Shown in pieces: positions 9,945-18,386 of a stretch of DNA of 64,000 nucleotides. The notes beneath the pieces were generated by a model. The model was not told the origin of the DNA. It did no database searches and was given only the letters and a program-made list of their open reading frames with translations. Where the stretch lies: the NCBI GenBank assembly GCA_963752225.1, contig CAVVXS010000015.1, positions 44,193 through 108,192 of the forward strand, read 5' to 3'. The translations under genes were made by a program, and so were the position numbers. Each line of letters begins with the position of its first letter. Within the stretch, counting starts at the first letter, position 1. The DNA is from JBBROS01 sp963752225. GTDB taxonomy: Bacteria > Pseudomonadota > Alphaproteobacteria > Acetobacterales > Acetobacteraceae.

Positions 9945-11405
9945 TCATACCATCCGCACGGCCGCGTGCATCATTTCTTGGAGGTCGGGCGCGGTCGCGT
10001 CCAGCCAGCGCCATTCGCCGGGCGGCTGCAATCCGCGTGCTGCCTCGTGCAGCACGGCCACGGTGGCGTCGGACGCGTCGCCGCGCCGGCCGGCGATGCG
10101 CGCCTCGAGCACGGCCAGCGGCGCATCGAGCCATACGCCGAGGAACGGCACGCTGGCGGCGGCTGCGGCGGCGGACACGGCCGCACGCCGCGCCGGGTCG
10201 ACGAAGCTCGCATCCACCACCACGGTATGGCCGCCCGCTGTCGCGTCGGTCATCGCCTGCAGCAGCGCCGCATCCGTGCGCCGGTGCGCCTCGGGCGTGT
10301 AGGCGGCGTCCGGCAGCCGCTGCTCCGGCAGCACCCCGAACAGCCGCTTGCGGATCTCGTCGGCGCGCAGGATCAACGCCCCCGGCGCCGGGCCGAACAT
10401 GGGCGCCACCGCACGGGCCAGGGTGCTTTTGCCGCTGCCCATCAGCCCGCCGATCGCCACCACGGCGGCCCGCCCCGGCCGCAGCAGCTCGAACGCGGCC
10501 CGCAGCAGCCCCCCGTAGCCATGGCCGCTTGCCGCCCCGACATGCGCCCGCACCATCGCCCGCAGCGACAGGAACAGCGGCAGCGCGCCGACCAGCCCGG
10601 CATCCCCGGTGCGGGCGACATAGCGGTTCAGCACCAGGTTCGCCGCCGCCCGCGACAGAAGCTGCTCGAGGTCCATCAGCAGGAACGCCAGGTCGTAGCC
10701 GGGATCGATCGTGGCGAGCTCCTCGTCGAACTCGAGCGCGTCGAACGGCGCCGGCCGGCCGTGCCACATCAGCATGTTGCCGAGATGCAGGTCGCCATGC
10801 GCCCGGCGGATCAGCGGCGCCCGGGCCCGCAGCAGCGGCGCCGCGCGGTCGAGCGCGGCGCCGATCCCGCGCTCCCACGCGGCGACGTCCGCCTCGGCGA
10901 TGCCGGCCGCCCGCGCCGCCGCGGCGTTGCCATCGACGACCCGGCGCATCCGCCCGACCGGATCCGCCACCGCGACCGGGGTCTGCGCCGCGTGCATCGC
11001 CGCGACCGCATCCGCGACGGCCGTCAGCAGGGGTGCGTCCAAGCGGCCCGCCGCCGCCATCGCATCCAGGAAATCGCCGTCCGGCACCGGCGCCATCCGC
11101 AGCACCCAATCCACGACCGGACCGTTCCCGGCCAGCGCAAGCCCGTGCGCCTCGCGCGTGACCGGCACGACGTCGCGATACAGACCCGCCACAACAGCGG
11201 CGTTGACCGCCAGCTCGCGCTCGAGGAAGTGCCGCCTGGCGTCGAGCGCGGAGAAGTCGAGAAAGCCGAGCCGCACCGCCTTCTTCAGCTTCCACACCGT
11301 GTCGGCGCCGCGGAAGATGGCGGAGATGTGCGTCTCAATCGGTGGGGCGCCGGCCAGGGCGGAGAGGAAGGCGGCGGTGTCAGCCTGCTCGGCGGGAACG
11401 CTCAT
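9945..11405 (-). CDS. Fusion of an aminoglycoside-phosphotransferase-like domain and a P-loop kinase
   Basis: This is a two-domain protein of 486 residues. The N-terminal half resembles the APH/choline-kinase fold: the catalytic loop reads RRAHGDLHLGNML and the metal-binding Asp follows in EFDEELATIDPGYDLA. The C-terminal half (from about residue 315) is a P-loop kinase with IGGLMGSGKSTLAR as Walker A and VVVDASFVD as a later strand, like the zeta/gluconate-kinase type. The combination is a recurrent bacterial architecture whose substrate is not established. It lies 27 bases downstream of pdxH and upstream of the stress protein, which suggests one transcript. Confidence 0.8.
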   Translation of the reverse strand: MSVPAEQADTAAFLSALAGAPPIETHISAIFRGADTVWKLKKAVRLGFLDFSALDARRHFLERELAVNAAVVAGLYRDVVPVTREAHGLALAGNGPVVDWVLRMAPVPDGDFLDAMAAAGRLDAPLLTAVADAVAAMHAAQTPVAVADPVGRMRRVVDGNAAAARAAGIAEADVAAWERGIGAALDRAAPLLRARAPLIRRAHGDLHLGNMLMWHGRPAPFDALEFDEELATIDPGYDLAFLLMDLEQLLSRAAANLVLNRYVARTGDAGLVGALPLFLSLRAMVRAHVGAASGHGYGGLLRAAFELLRPGRAAVVAIGGLMGSGKSTLARAVAPMFGPAPGALILRADEIRKRLFGVLPEQRLPDAAYTPEAHRRTDAALLQAMTDATAGGHTVVVDASFVDPARRAAVSAAAAAASVPFLGVWLDAPLAVLEARIAGRRGDASDATVAVLHEAARGLQPPGEWRWLDATAPDLQEMMHAAVRMV

Positions 11406-11432
11406 CGAGGGCGCTCCCGCGGCAGGCTCAGA

Positions 11433-12050
11433 TCAAGGATAGAGCGCGCCCACCGTCCATCCCGCGCCCGACCGCGTGTAGACGCGGCGGTCGTGCAGGC
11501 GGAACGGCATGTCCTGCCAGAACTCGATCGTCTCCGGCACCACCCGGAACCCCGACCAGTGCGGCGGGCGGGGGATGCTGTCGCCGGGATACTTGGCATC
11601 CAGCTCCGCCACGCGCCGCTCCAGCTCGGCGCGCGACGGCAAAGGGCGCGACTGGTCGGAGGCGCCGGCGCCCAGCCGCGACACCCGCGCCCGTGTGTTG
11701 AAATACTCGTCCGCCTCCGCGTCGGTCACCGACCCGACCGCGCCCTCGATCCGCACCTGCCGGCGCAGCGTCTTCCAATGGAACAGCAGCGCCGCATGAG
11801 GGTTGGCGTGCAACTCCTCCCCCTTGCGGCTTTGGTGGTTGGTGTAGAACACGAACCCACTTGCGTCGTGGTCCTTCAGCAGCACGATCCGCACCGACGG
11901 CCGGCCGCCGGGCGTGCTGGTCGCCACCGACATGGCATTGGGATCGTTCGGTTCGCTGGCTTGGGCCTCGGCAAACCATCGGTCGAACAGCTGCAATGGA
12001 TCGGCAAGATCCGGGATGCCGGGCGCGGGGCTGGGGATTGTATCGGGCAT
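11433..12050 (-). CDS. pdxH: Pyridoxamine 5'-phosphate oxidase
   Basis: PdxH oxidises pyridoxine or pyridoxamine 5'-phosphate to pyridoxal 5'-phosphate using FMN and oxygen. The 205 residues match the family in length and carry the FMN-binding stretch RPSVRIVLLKDHD, FYTNHQSRKGEEL, and the C-terminal signature EFWQDMPFRLHDR. They end in LYP as the family typically does. fabI is transcribed divergently from a 155-base gap. Confidence 0.95.
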   Translation of the reverse strand: MPDTIPSPAPGIPDLADPLQLFDRWFAEAQASEPNDPNAMSVATSTPGGRPSVRIVLLKDHDASGFVFYTNHQSRKGEELHANPHAALLFHWKTLRRQVRIEGAVGSVTDAEADEYFNTRARVSRLGAGASDQSRPLPSRAELERRVAELDAKYPGDSIPRPPHWSGFRVVPETIEFWQDMPFRLHDRRVYTRSGAGWTVGALYP

Positions 12051-12205
12051 GACGATAAAGTGCGTCGCCCCGGCGAGGGGTCAAGCGTTCTGCGTTCGAA
12101 CCCGCTCCGACCGTGACGGAAACGTTGCGGCGCCCACCTTGCCCCTCCCCCGTCGGTTGTGTCAGGACGATCCGCCGACCCGCCCACGGAACCCGAGGCC
12201 AGCCT

Positions 12206-13066
12206 ATGTCCGACGCTCCTTCCACGCCCGCCAGCGGCCTACTGCCGCGCGGCACCCTGATGCAGGGGCGGCGCGGGCTGATCATGGGCGTCGCCAATGA
12301 CCGTTCGCTCGGCTGGGCGATCGCCGCCTCCTGTGCCGCGCAAGGTGCGGAGCTGGCCTTCACCTATCAGGGCGACTCGCTCGGCAAGCGGGTGCGGCCG
12401 CTGGCCGAAAGCGTCGGGGGCTCGCTGGTGGTGCCGTGCGAGGTCACCGACGATGCGAGCCTCGACAGCGCCTTCGCCGCCGTCGGCAAGCACTGGGACG
12501 GGCTCGACTTCGTGGTCCACGCCATCGGCTATGCCAACAAGGCCTATCTGCGCGGCAAATACCTCGAAACGCCGCGCGAGGCGTTTCGTGAGGCGCTCGA
12601 CATCTCCTGCTTCTCGTTCACCGCCGTCGCTCAGCGCGCGGTGCCGATGATGCGGCCCGGCGGCGCCCTGCTGACCCTGACCTATCTCGGCGCCGAGCGG
12701 GTGATGCCGCATTACAACGTCATGGGCGTGGCCAAGGCGGCGCTGGAAAGCTCGGTGCGCTACCTCGCGGCCGACCTCGGCGGGCAGGGCATCCGCGTCA
12801 ACGCGCTTTCTGCCGGGCCGATGAAGACCTTGGCCGCGTCGGGCGGCATCGGCGACTTCCGCTACATCCTGCGCTGGAACGAGTACAACTCGCCGCTCGA
12901 GCGCAACACCTCCATGACCGACGTGGGCGGCGCGGGCATGTATCTCGTCAGCCCCTTGGCGGCCGGCGTCACCGGCGAGGTGCACCACGTCGACAGCGGC
13001 TATCACATCGTCGGCATGAAAAACCCCAAGGCGCCGGACATCAACGTCGCCGGCGACGGCGCGTGA
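12206..13066 (+). CDS. fabI: Enoyl-ACP reductase (NADH), FabI
   Basis: FabI reduces trans-2-enoyl-ACP in the last step of each fatty acid elongation cycle. The 286-residue protein has the FabI cofactor signature GLIMGVANDRSLGWAIA, the catalytic Tyr-x6-Lys pair in HYNVMGVAKAAL, and the second tyrosine in LTYLGAE. The start at 12206 fits the usual FabI N-terminus; an in-frame ATG exists at 12113 but would add 31 atypical residues. aroC follows after 34 bases on the same strand. Confidence 0.95.
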   Translation: MSDAPSTPASGLLPRGTLMQGRRGLIMGVANDRSLGWAIAASCAAQGAELAFTYQGDSLGKRVRPLAESVGGSLVVPCEVTDDASLDSAFAAVGKHWDGLDFVVHAIGYANKAYLRGKYLETPREAFREALDISCFSFTAVAQRAVPMMRPGGALLTLTYLGAERVMPHYNVMGVAKAALESSVRYLAADLGGQGIRVNALSAGPMKTLAASGGIGDFRYILRWNEYNSPLERNTSMTDVGGAGMYLVSPLAAGVTGEVHHVDSGYHIVGMKNPKAPDINVAGDGA

Positions 13067-13100
13067 GCACCGAGGGCGAGAGACGGCGCATGAGCGTTAG

Positions 13101-14204
13101 GTGAGCCACAACAGCTTCGGCCATCTGTTCCGCGTCACCACCTGGGGCGAAAGCCACGGGCCGGCGATCGGCTGCGTGGTCGATGGCTGCCCGCCGCGCC
13201 TTCCGCTTTCCGAGGCCGATATCCAGCCCTGGCTCGACCGCCGCCGCCCCGGCCAATCGCAGTTCACCACCCAGCGGCAGGAGCCGGACGAGGTGCGGAT
13301 CCTGTCCGGAACGCTGGACGGGCTGACCACGGGCACGCCGATCGCGCTGCAGATCCAGAACGTGGACCAGCGGAGCCGCGACTACGGCGCCATCGCCGAG
13401 CAGATGCGCCCGGGCCACGCCGATGTCACGTATGAGCTGAAATACGGCATCCGCGACCATCGCGGCGGCGGCCGTAGCTCGGCGCGCGAAACGGCGACGC
13501 GGGTCGCCGCCGGCGCCATCGCCCGCAAGGTGCTCGGCCCCGACGTCAGCATTCGCGGCGCGCTGGTGCAGATGGGGCCAGACCGCATCGACCGCTCCCG
13601 CTGGGATTGGGCGGAGGTCGGCCGCAACCCGTTCTTCTGCCCGGACCCGATCGCGGCCGCGTCCTGGGAAACCATGCTGGCAGCGGTCCGCAAGGAGGGG
13701 TCGAGCCTCGGCGCCGTCATCGAAATCGTCGCCGAGGGTGCTCCGCCCGGTCTCGGCGCGCCCATATATGGTAAACTGGATGCGGATCTCGCGTCGGGCC
13801 TGATGGGGATCAACGCGGTGAAGGGCGTGGAAATCGGCGACGGCTTCGCAGCCGCGGCCTTGCGCGGCGAGGACAATGCCGACGAGATGCGCAGCGAGGG
13901 CGGCACAATCCGCTTCCTCGCCAACCACGCCGGCGGCATCCTGGGCGGTATCAGCACCGGGCAGTCCATCGTCGCCCGTTTCGCCGTCAAGCCCACCAGT
14001 TCCATTCTCGTGACCCGGCAGAGCGTCGACCGCCATGGCGCCGACGTGGACATCATGACCAAGGGCCGCCATGATCCCTGCGTCGGCATCCGTGCCGTCC
14101 CTGTTGGAGAGGCTATGGTCGCCTGCGTGCTGGCCGATCACTTGCTGCGGCACCGGGCACAGAACCCTGATGCGCCGGCTTATGCACGCCTGCCCCGCAA
14201 CTAG
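13101..14204 (+). CDS. aroC: Chorismate synthase
   Basis: AroC converts 5-enolpyruvylshikimate 3-phosphate to chorismate using reduced FMN, the last shikimate-pathway step. Family signatures are visible: FRVTTWGESHGPAIG at the N-terminus, RGGGRSSARETATRVAAG in the middle and KGRHDPCVGIRAVP near the end. Start is GTG at 13101 (SHNSFGH follows). A short in-frame-terminated ATG at 13090 cannot encode the protein. The product feeds the trpBA pathway encoded farther along. Confidence 0.97.
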   Translation: MSHNSFGHLFRVTTWGESHGPAIGCVVDGCPPRLPLSEADIQPWLDRRRPGQSQFTTQRQEPDEVRILSGTLDGLTTGTPIALQIQNVDQRSRDYGAIAEQMRPGHADVTYELKYGIRDHRGGGRSSARETATRVAAGAIARKVLGPDVSIRGALVQMGPDRIDRSRWDWAEVGRNPFFCPDPIAAASWETMLAAVRKEGSSLGAVIEIVAEGAPPGLGAPIYGKLDADLASGLMGINAVKGVEIGDGFAAAALRGEDNADEMRSEGGTIRFLANHAGGILGGISTGQSIVARFAVKPTSSILVTRQSVDRHGADVDIMTKGRHDPCVGIRAVPVGEAMVACVLADHLLRHRAQNPDAPAYARLPRN

Positions 14205-15410
14205 ATGCAACCTGCCGGGACCATGATCGAGCCAAAGGCGCTCGATGCCTTCGTGAAGGCGGTTGGGACGAAGTTCTGGCGCGAGCGGCTCGCGTCACTC
14301 ACCGCGGCCGGAACCCAGCACACCCGCGCCGGCCGCGACACGCTGCAGCGGCACTGCATCGAGCTGACGATCGAGCGCCTGCGCAGCCGCCCGCCCTCGC
14401 GGCCGCCGAGCGTCGCCGAACGCTGGATCGCCAGCTACGTAGGCGGCACGGTGGAGACGCTCGGCAGCCTGTCACCGGCCGGACGCGACGCGCTGCTGCA
14501 GAAGTTGCGGGACGCGCTGACCGGGCGGGCCAGCCTGGTGGCGCCGTTCCACCTGTTCCGCGTCGCCGCGATGCAGCGCGCGCGGGGGTTCAAGGTCCGC
14601 TTCGCCGCGCTCGAGGACGGCGCCCCGTTCGACCTGCTGATCGAGCGCAACGGCGTCGAGGCTGAGGTGGCGTGCGACCTGATCTCGGCCGAGGACGGGC
14701 GCGGCGTGCATCGTGGCGCCTGGTTCCGGCTGATGGACCGCGTCGATCCGGAACTGCAAACCTGGCTGCGTGCCCATCCCGGCCGCTACCTCCTGAAGAT
14801 GACGCTGCCGAAGGGACTGCGCTCCGAGGGCGATTGCGATCTGCTGGCGACATTGCACACCCGCATCACCGAGATGCTGAAAACGCGGCGGCATGCGGAC
14901 GGGGACGAGGCAGCGATGCTGCGGCTCGACCCGCTGATGCTGGCCGCCGCCCAGGCCGACGAGCTCGGCCTGATGCCGCGGCTGCGGCAGGAGTTCGGGC
15001 CGGAAGCGCACCTGTCCGTTACCACCGCGGGGGGCGGCGTGTTCGTGATGGCGGCGCGGGCCGGGCAAGAGAACGAGGTCGCGATCGCGGTGCGCCGGCG
15101 GCTCGACGTGGTGGCGCCGGCGCGGCTCAGCGGCACGCGGCCGGGCATCCTGGCCATGTTCATCGAGGACACCGACCGCAACGAGTGGCGGCTGCTGCGC
15201 GAGCGCATGGAGCTCGAGGGCGAGACCCGGCAGTTCATGACCCATCCCGAAGCGCGCAACGTGGTCGCCGTCACCTGCACCAGCCGGCTCGAGCTGTTCG
15301 GCATGGCCGCGCCGGACGCCGAGCCGGAAGGCGAGCTGCGTTTCCGCAACCCCGCCCACCCCGCCGCCAAGACCGAGGCGCTGGCCCCCGCGGTGCTGTC
15401 GTCCAATTAG
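14205..15410 (+). CDS. Uncharacterised protein, possible nuclease-like fold
   Basis: I do not recognise this 401-residue protein. It is soluble, has no signal peptide or membrane segment, and begins directly after the aroC stop (ATG at 14205, with a second ATG at 14223). A central segment (FKVRFAALEDGAPFDLLIE then VEAEVACDLISAEDGR, about residues 125-165) has the strand-Asp-strand-ExE arrangement of PD-(D/E)xK nuclease-like folds, with Glu where Lys is usual. This is only a resemblance. The C-terminal half contains regular alpha/beta segments (VVAVTCTSRLELFG). Adjacency to aroC suggests cotranscription but not function. Confidence 0.6.
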   Translation: MQPAGTMIEPKALDAFVKAVGTKFWRERLASLTAAGTQHTRAGRDTLQRHCIELTIERLRSRPPSRPPSVAERWIASYVGGTVETLGSLSPAGRDALLQKLRDALTGRASLVAPFHLFRVAAMQRARGFKVRFAALEDGAPFDLLIERNGVEAEVACDLISAEDGRGVHRGAWFRLMDRVDPELQTWLRAHPGRYLLKMTLPKGLRSEGDCDLLATLHTRITEMLKTRRHADGDEAAMLRLDPLMLAAAQADELGLMPRLRQEFGPEAHLSVTTAGGGVFVMAARAGQENEVAIAVRRRLDVVAPARLSGTRPGILAMFIEDTDRNEWRLLRERMELEGETRQFMTHPEARNVVAVTCTSRLELFGMAAPDAEPEGELRFRNPAHPAAKTEALAPAVLSSN

Positions 15411-15435
15411 AGGCAGCGTCCTGCGGTCCCGCCCC

Positions 15436-16369
15436 GTGCTGATCGGCCTCGGCGTCGTTGTCGCCCTGCTGTTGGCGGCGGCGGCTTGGCTCTACACCCC
15501 GGACAAGGACCGGGCGGCGCTGGAAGCACAGTATGCGCCGGCCCCTTCGGTGTTCCTCGACGTGGCCGGGGTGCGCCTCCATCTGCGGGACACCGGCCCG
15601 CGCGATGCGCCCGCCTTGGTGATGCTGCATGGGTTCGGCTCCAGCCTGCACACCTGGGAAGCCTGGGCGCAGGCGTTGCAGGGGCAGGACCCGGGTGGTG
15701 CGGTTCGACCTGCCATCGTTCGGCCTGACCGGCCCCGATCCCTCTGGCGACTATTCCGAGCAGCGCAGCTACGCCATCATCGCCGGGTTGATGGACCGGC
15801 TCGGCCTCGCCCGCGCGACCTTGGTCGGCAACTCGATGGGTGGCGGCATCGCCTGGCGCTTCGCCGCTGCCCACCCGGACCGGGTCGAGCGCCTCGTGCT
15901 GATCTCCCCCGAAGGCTTCCGGCCGCCCGGCGAGCCGCCGCCCGACGCCAAGCCACGCACGATCCCGTTCACTCTGCGGCTGATGCGCTACGTGCTGCCG
16001 ACCCCGTTGCTGCGCAGCTACACCGCCGCGTCCTACGCCGACCCGTCCCGGCTCACGCCCGCAACCATGGCCCGCTACCGTGACATGCTGCTGGTGCCGG
16101 GCAACCGCGACGCGATCCTCGGCCGCATGGTGCAGATGCGCCGCCCCGACCCGGCGCCGCTGCTGGCGACGCTGCACATCCCGGTGCTGCTGATCTGGGG
16201 TGAGCAGGATCGGCTGATCCCATTCTCGAACGCCGCCGATTACATGCGGGCGCTGCCGGACGCGACCTTGGCCGCGCTGCCCGGGCTGGGCCACGTGCCG
16301 CAGGAGGAGGCGCCCGAGGTGTCACTGGCGCCGCTGCGGGCGTTTTTGGACCATCCGGCCGCGGGCTGA
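15436..16369 (+). pseudogene. Alpha/beta hydrolase interrupted by a one-base frameshift
   Basis: Two frames together encode one alpha/beta hydrolase. The first frame (GTG at 15436) gives a membrane-anchor-like N-terminus (LIGLGVVVALLLAAAAWLY) and the oxyanion-hole motif VMLHGFGSSLHTW. From about 15692 the next frame continues as RVVRFDLPSFGLTGPDPSG. It contains the nucleophile GNSMGGG, the acid WGEQDRLIP and the histidine in GLGHVPQEE. One extra base around 15691, in a CCCGGG run, explains the break. The whole catalytic triad survives, so this is either a recent mutation or a sequence error; reading on in the first frame gives an unrelated tail to 16083. Confidence 0.8.
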
Positions 16370-16400
16370 TCGAGACCGCATCCGTCGCCGGTGTTCGGCC

Positions 16401-17036
16401 CTAAACGGCGGAAAGCCCGTGCAGCAGGATCGACACCGCGCTGCGGCACCAGCGGTCGCGAGCGTCGTCGTCCATGGGCGGCCCGCCGGCGATGGCGGCG
16501 GCCTGGGGAATATGGATCACCATGCCCTGGAATTGCCGGGCGGCGATGGCGGCCGCCTCCGCCGTGAGTGCCGGGTCATGGGAGCGCAGCACGGCGGCGA
16601 CGCGGGCGGTCCCGGTATCGGCGCCGCTGCGGTGCAACGCCTGGCTGATCTCAGGGAAGCGCACGGATTCGGCCGTGATCAGCACATGCAGCGACAAGGC
16701 GGCCGGGGTCAGCGCGACGTCGATCATCTTGCGGGCAACGGTGAGCAACGCCTCCTCGACGCCACGAGCGACCCCAACCGCCTCGTCGAAGCCCTGCAGC
16801 CAGTCATGGATGAGATCGGCGACGACCGCGAGGAACACGGCCGCCTTGTCGGGGAAGCGTGCGTAGAAGGTCCGCTTCGACACCCCGGCCGCGCTGGCGA
16901 TCGCCTCGACCGAGGTGGCCGCGTAGCCGTCGCGAAGGAATAGCGTCGCGGCGGCGTCGGCGATCCGCCGGCCGAGCAGAGCGGCATCGGCTGCCTTGGG
17001 CCGTCCGCTCGCCCGGCTTTCCGCGGCCTGGATCAA
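16401..17036 (-). CDS. TetR-family transcriptional regulator
   Basis: This is a one-component repressor of about 211 residues. The N-terminal helix-turn-helix is clear (GRRIADAAATLFLRDGYAATSVEAIASAAGVSKRTFYARFPDK, split here across residues 20-65 of the product). The rest is a TetR-type ligand-binding region with no recognisable ligand. The TTG at 17036 was chosen because it overlaps the lipoprotein stop codon (TTGA). A GTG at 17102 would extend the protein across the lipoprotein gene with an unlikely sequence. The perfect inverted repeat at 17211-17239, upstream of this two-gene unit, is a plausible operator for autoregulation. Confidence 0.85.
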   Translation of the reverse strand: MIQAAESRASGRPKAADAALLGRRIADAAATLFLRDGYAATSVEAIASAAGVSKRTFYARFPDKAAVFLAVVADLIHDWLQGFDEAVGVARGVEEALLTVARKMIDVALTPAALSLHVLITAESVRFPEISQALHRSGADTGTARVAAVLRSHDPALTAEAAAIAARQFQGMVIHIPQAAAIAGGPPMDDDARDRWCRSAVSILLHGLSAV

Positions 17037-17167
17037 TACCAGTAGCGGTGCGGGTGGTAATGTCCGACCGGCACGACGATGCACCCCGACAGGGCGATGC
17101 ACAGGCCGACGGCAGCGGCAATGCGGACGGTGATCTGACGCAAGCGACGGGCGTGAAGTTGGACCAT
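17033..17167 (-). CDS. Small lipoprotein, 44 residues
   Basis: This short gene encodes a signal peptide ending in a lipobox (CIALSGC), followed by about 17 residues rich in His and Tyr (VVPVGHYHPHRYWY). The ATG at 17167 has an AAGAGGTG ribosome site about six bases upstream, which decides the start. Tiny lipoproteins of this kind are frequent in alphaproteobacteria and have no assigned function. It is the first gene of a unit with the TetR regulator. Confidence 0.65.
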   Translation of the reverse strand: MVQLHARRLRQITVRIAAAVGLCIALSGCIVVPVGHYHPHRYWY

Positions 17168-17210
17168 GGGTTCACCTCTTGGACGGATTGCAGATGGTGA
17201 CCTCAACGCA

Positions 17211-17239
17211 GAATGCAACGCACCGGTTGCGTTGCATTC
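17211..17239. promoter_or_regulatory. Perfect 12-base inverted repeat, candidate TetR operator
   Basis: GAATGCAACGCA (17211-17222) is followed by a five-base spacer CCGGT and the exact reverse complement TGCGTTGCATTC (17228-17239). A further CAACGCA copy lies immediately to the left. The repeat sits 44 bases before the lipoprotein ATG and lacks a T tract, so an operator is more likely than a terminator. Binding by the TetR protein of the same unit is inference. Confidence 0.5.
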
Positions 17240-17280
17240 CTACGCGTGTTGCGCGGCCCGCGAAGCTTGGACGTGGATCG

Positions 17281-18276
17281 CTAGATCCACCCCCGCTTCT
17301 TGAACCACACATAGGGCACGATCGCCGACAGCACGATCAGTGTCAGTCCGTAGAAGTATCCGTATGCCCACTCCAGCTCAGGGATCCACTTGAAGTTCAT
17401 GCCGTAGATGCTGGCCACCAAGGTCGGCGGCACGCCGACGACCGAGACGACGGTCAGGATCTTGATGCTGTTGTTCTGCTCGATGTTGATGAAGCCCAGC
17501 GTCGCGTCCAGCAGGAACTGCACCTTGTTGGACAGCTGCACGTCGTAGTCGGCGAGCGAGGCGATGTCGACGCGGAGCGTCTTCAGTCGCGGCCGCTGCT
17601 CCGCCTCCAGGAAGCTCGCCGCGTTCTCGGCGGCGAACTGCACGATCCGCTGCACGCCCAACAGGCTGTCGCGCAGGTTGGACAGCCGGTCGCCCGCCCG
17701 CCCGATGGTCCGCAACGTCGCCCGCAGCTGCAGGTCGGTCTTCGCCGCGCTGCCGCGCATCGAATCGGGCCGGAACACCCGGTGCGAGATCGCGTCGAGC
17801 TCGCCCCGGATCGTCTCCAGAATGTCGGCCAGCCGGTCCACGATGGCCTCGAGCAGGCCGAGAAAGGCGTTCACGCTGCAGGGCGTTTCGTCGCGGGTCG
17901 ACATGCGGGCGGCGAACTGGTCGAACACCGGCGCTTCGGCGAAGCGGATCGTCAGCAGGTATTTCTCGGACAGGACGAAACCCAGCGGCCTGGATTGCGC
18001 GAGCCCGTCCTTGTCCAGGTATCCCATCGGGGTGCTGAGATAGAGCGCCTTGTTCTCCATGCTCAGCCGGCTGCTGGTTTCGATTTCCGACAGGTCGGCC
18101 AGCGCCGGCACCCGCAAGCCGGTGCCGCGCTCGACCAGCGACCGCTCCGCGTCCGTCGGGTTGAGCAGGTCGAGCCAGACCGAATGTCCGACCTGCTCGA
18201 CCGGATGCGTCTCGGGCGCGGCCGTCACGCGCGCCGACGCGCCGTTGCTCAACAGCAGCATTCCACCTCCGCCCAT
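17281..18276 (-). CDS. corA: CorA-family magnesium/divalent cation transporter
   Basis: This is a 331-residue CorA homologue that would form a homopentameric inner-membrane channel for Mg2+, possibly also Co2+ or Ni2+. The defining YGMNF motif follows the first of two C-terminal transmembrane helices. The last helix is VLSAIVPYVWF with a basic tail (KKRGW). The long N-terminal part is the cytoplasmic regulatory domain. trpB is divergent after a 110-base gap. The family call is firm, the ion preference is not. Confidence 0.93.
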   Translation of the reverse strand: MGGGGMLLLSNGASARVTAAPETHPVEQVGHSVWLDLLNPTDAERSLVERGTGLRVPALADLSEIETSSRLSMENKALYLSTPMGYLDKDGLAQSRPLGFVLSEKYLLTIRFAEAPVFDQFAARMSTRDETPCSVNAFLGLLEAIVDRLADILETIRGELDAISHRVFRPDSMRGSAAKTDLQLRATLRTIGRAGDRLSNLRDSLLGVQRIVQFAAENAASFLEAEQRPRLKTLRVDIASLADYDVQLSNKVQFLLDATLGFINIEQNNSIKILTVVSVVGVPPTLVASIYGMNFKWIPELEWAYGYFYGLTLIVLSAIVPYVWFKKRGWI

Positions 18277-18386
18277 CTACTCTGCCTTCCTACGCGAACC
18301 GGATGGCCACGGCGAGACGTGACCGCTTTGGCGGCCTGCGCTAGAACCATCCGCCGGGCGCGCGACGCCCCCGCAGGAGAGTGTTT

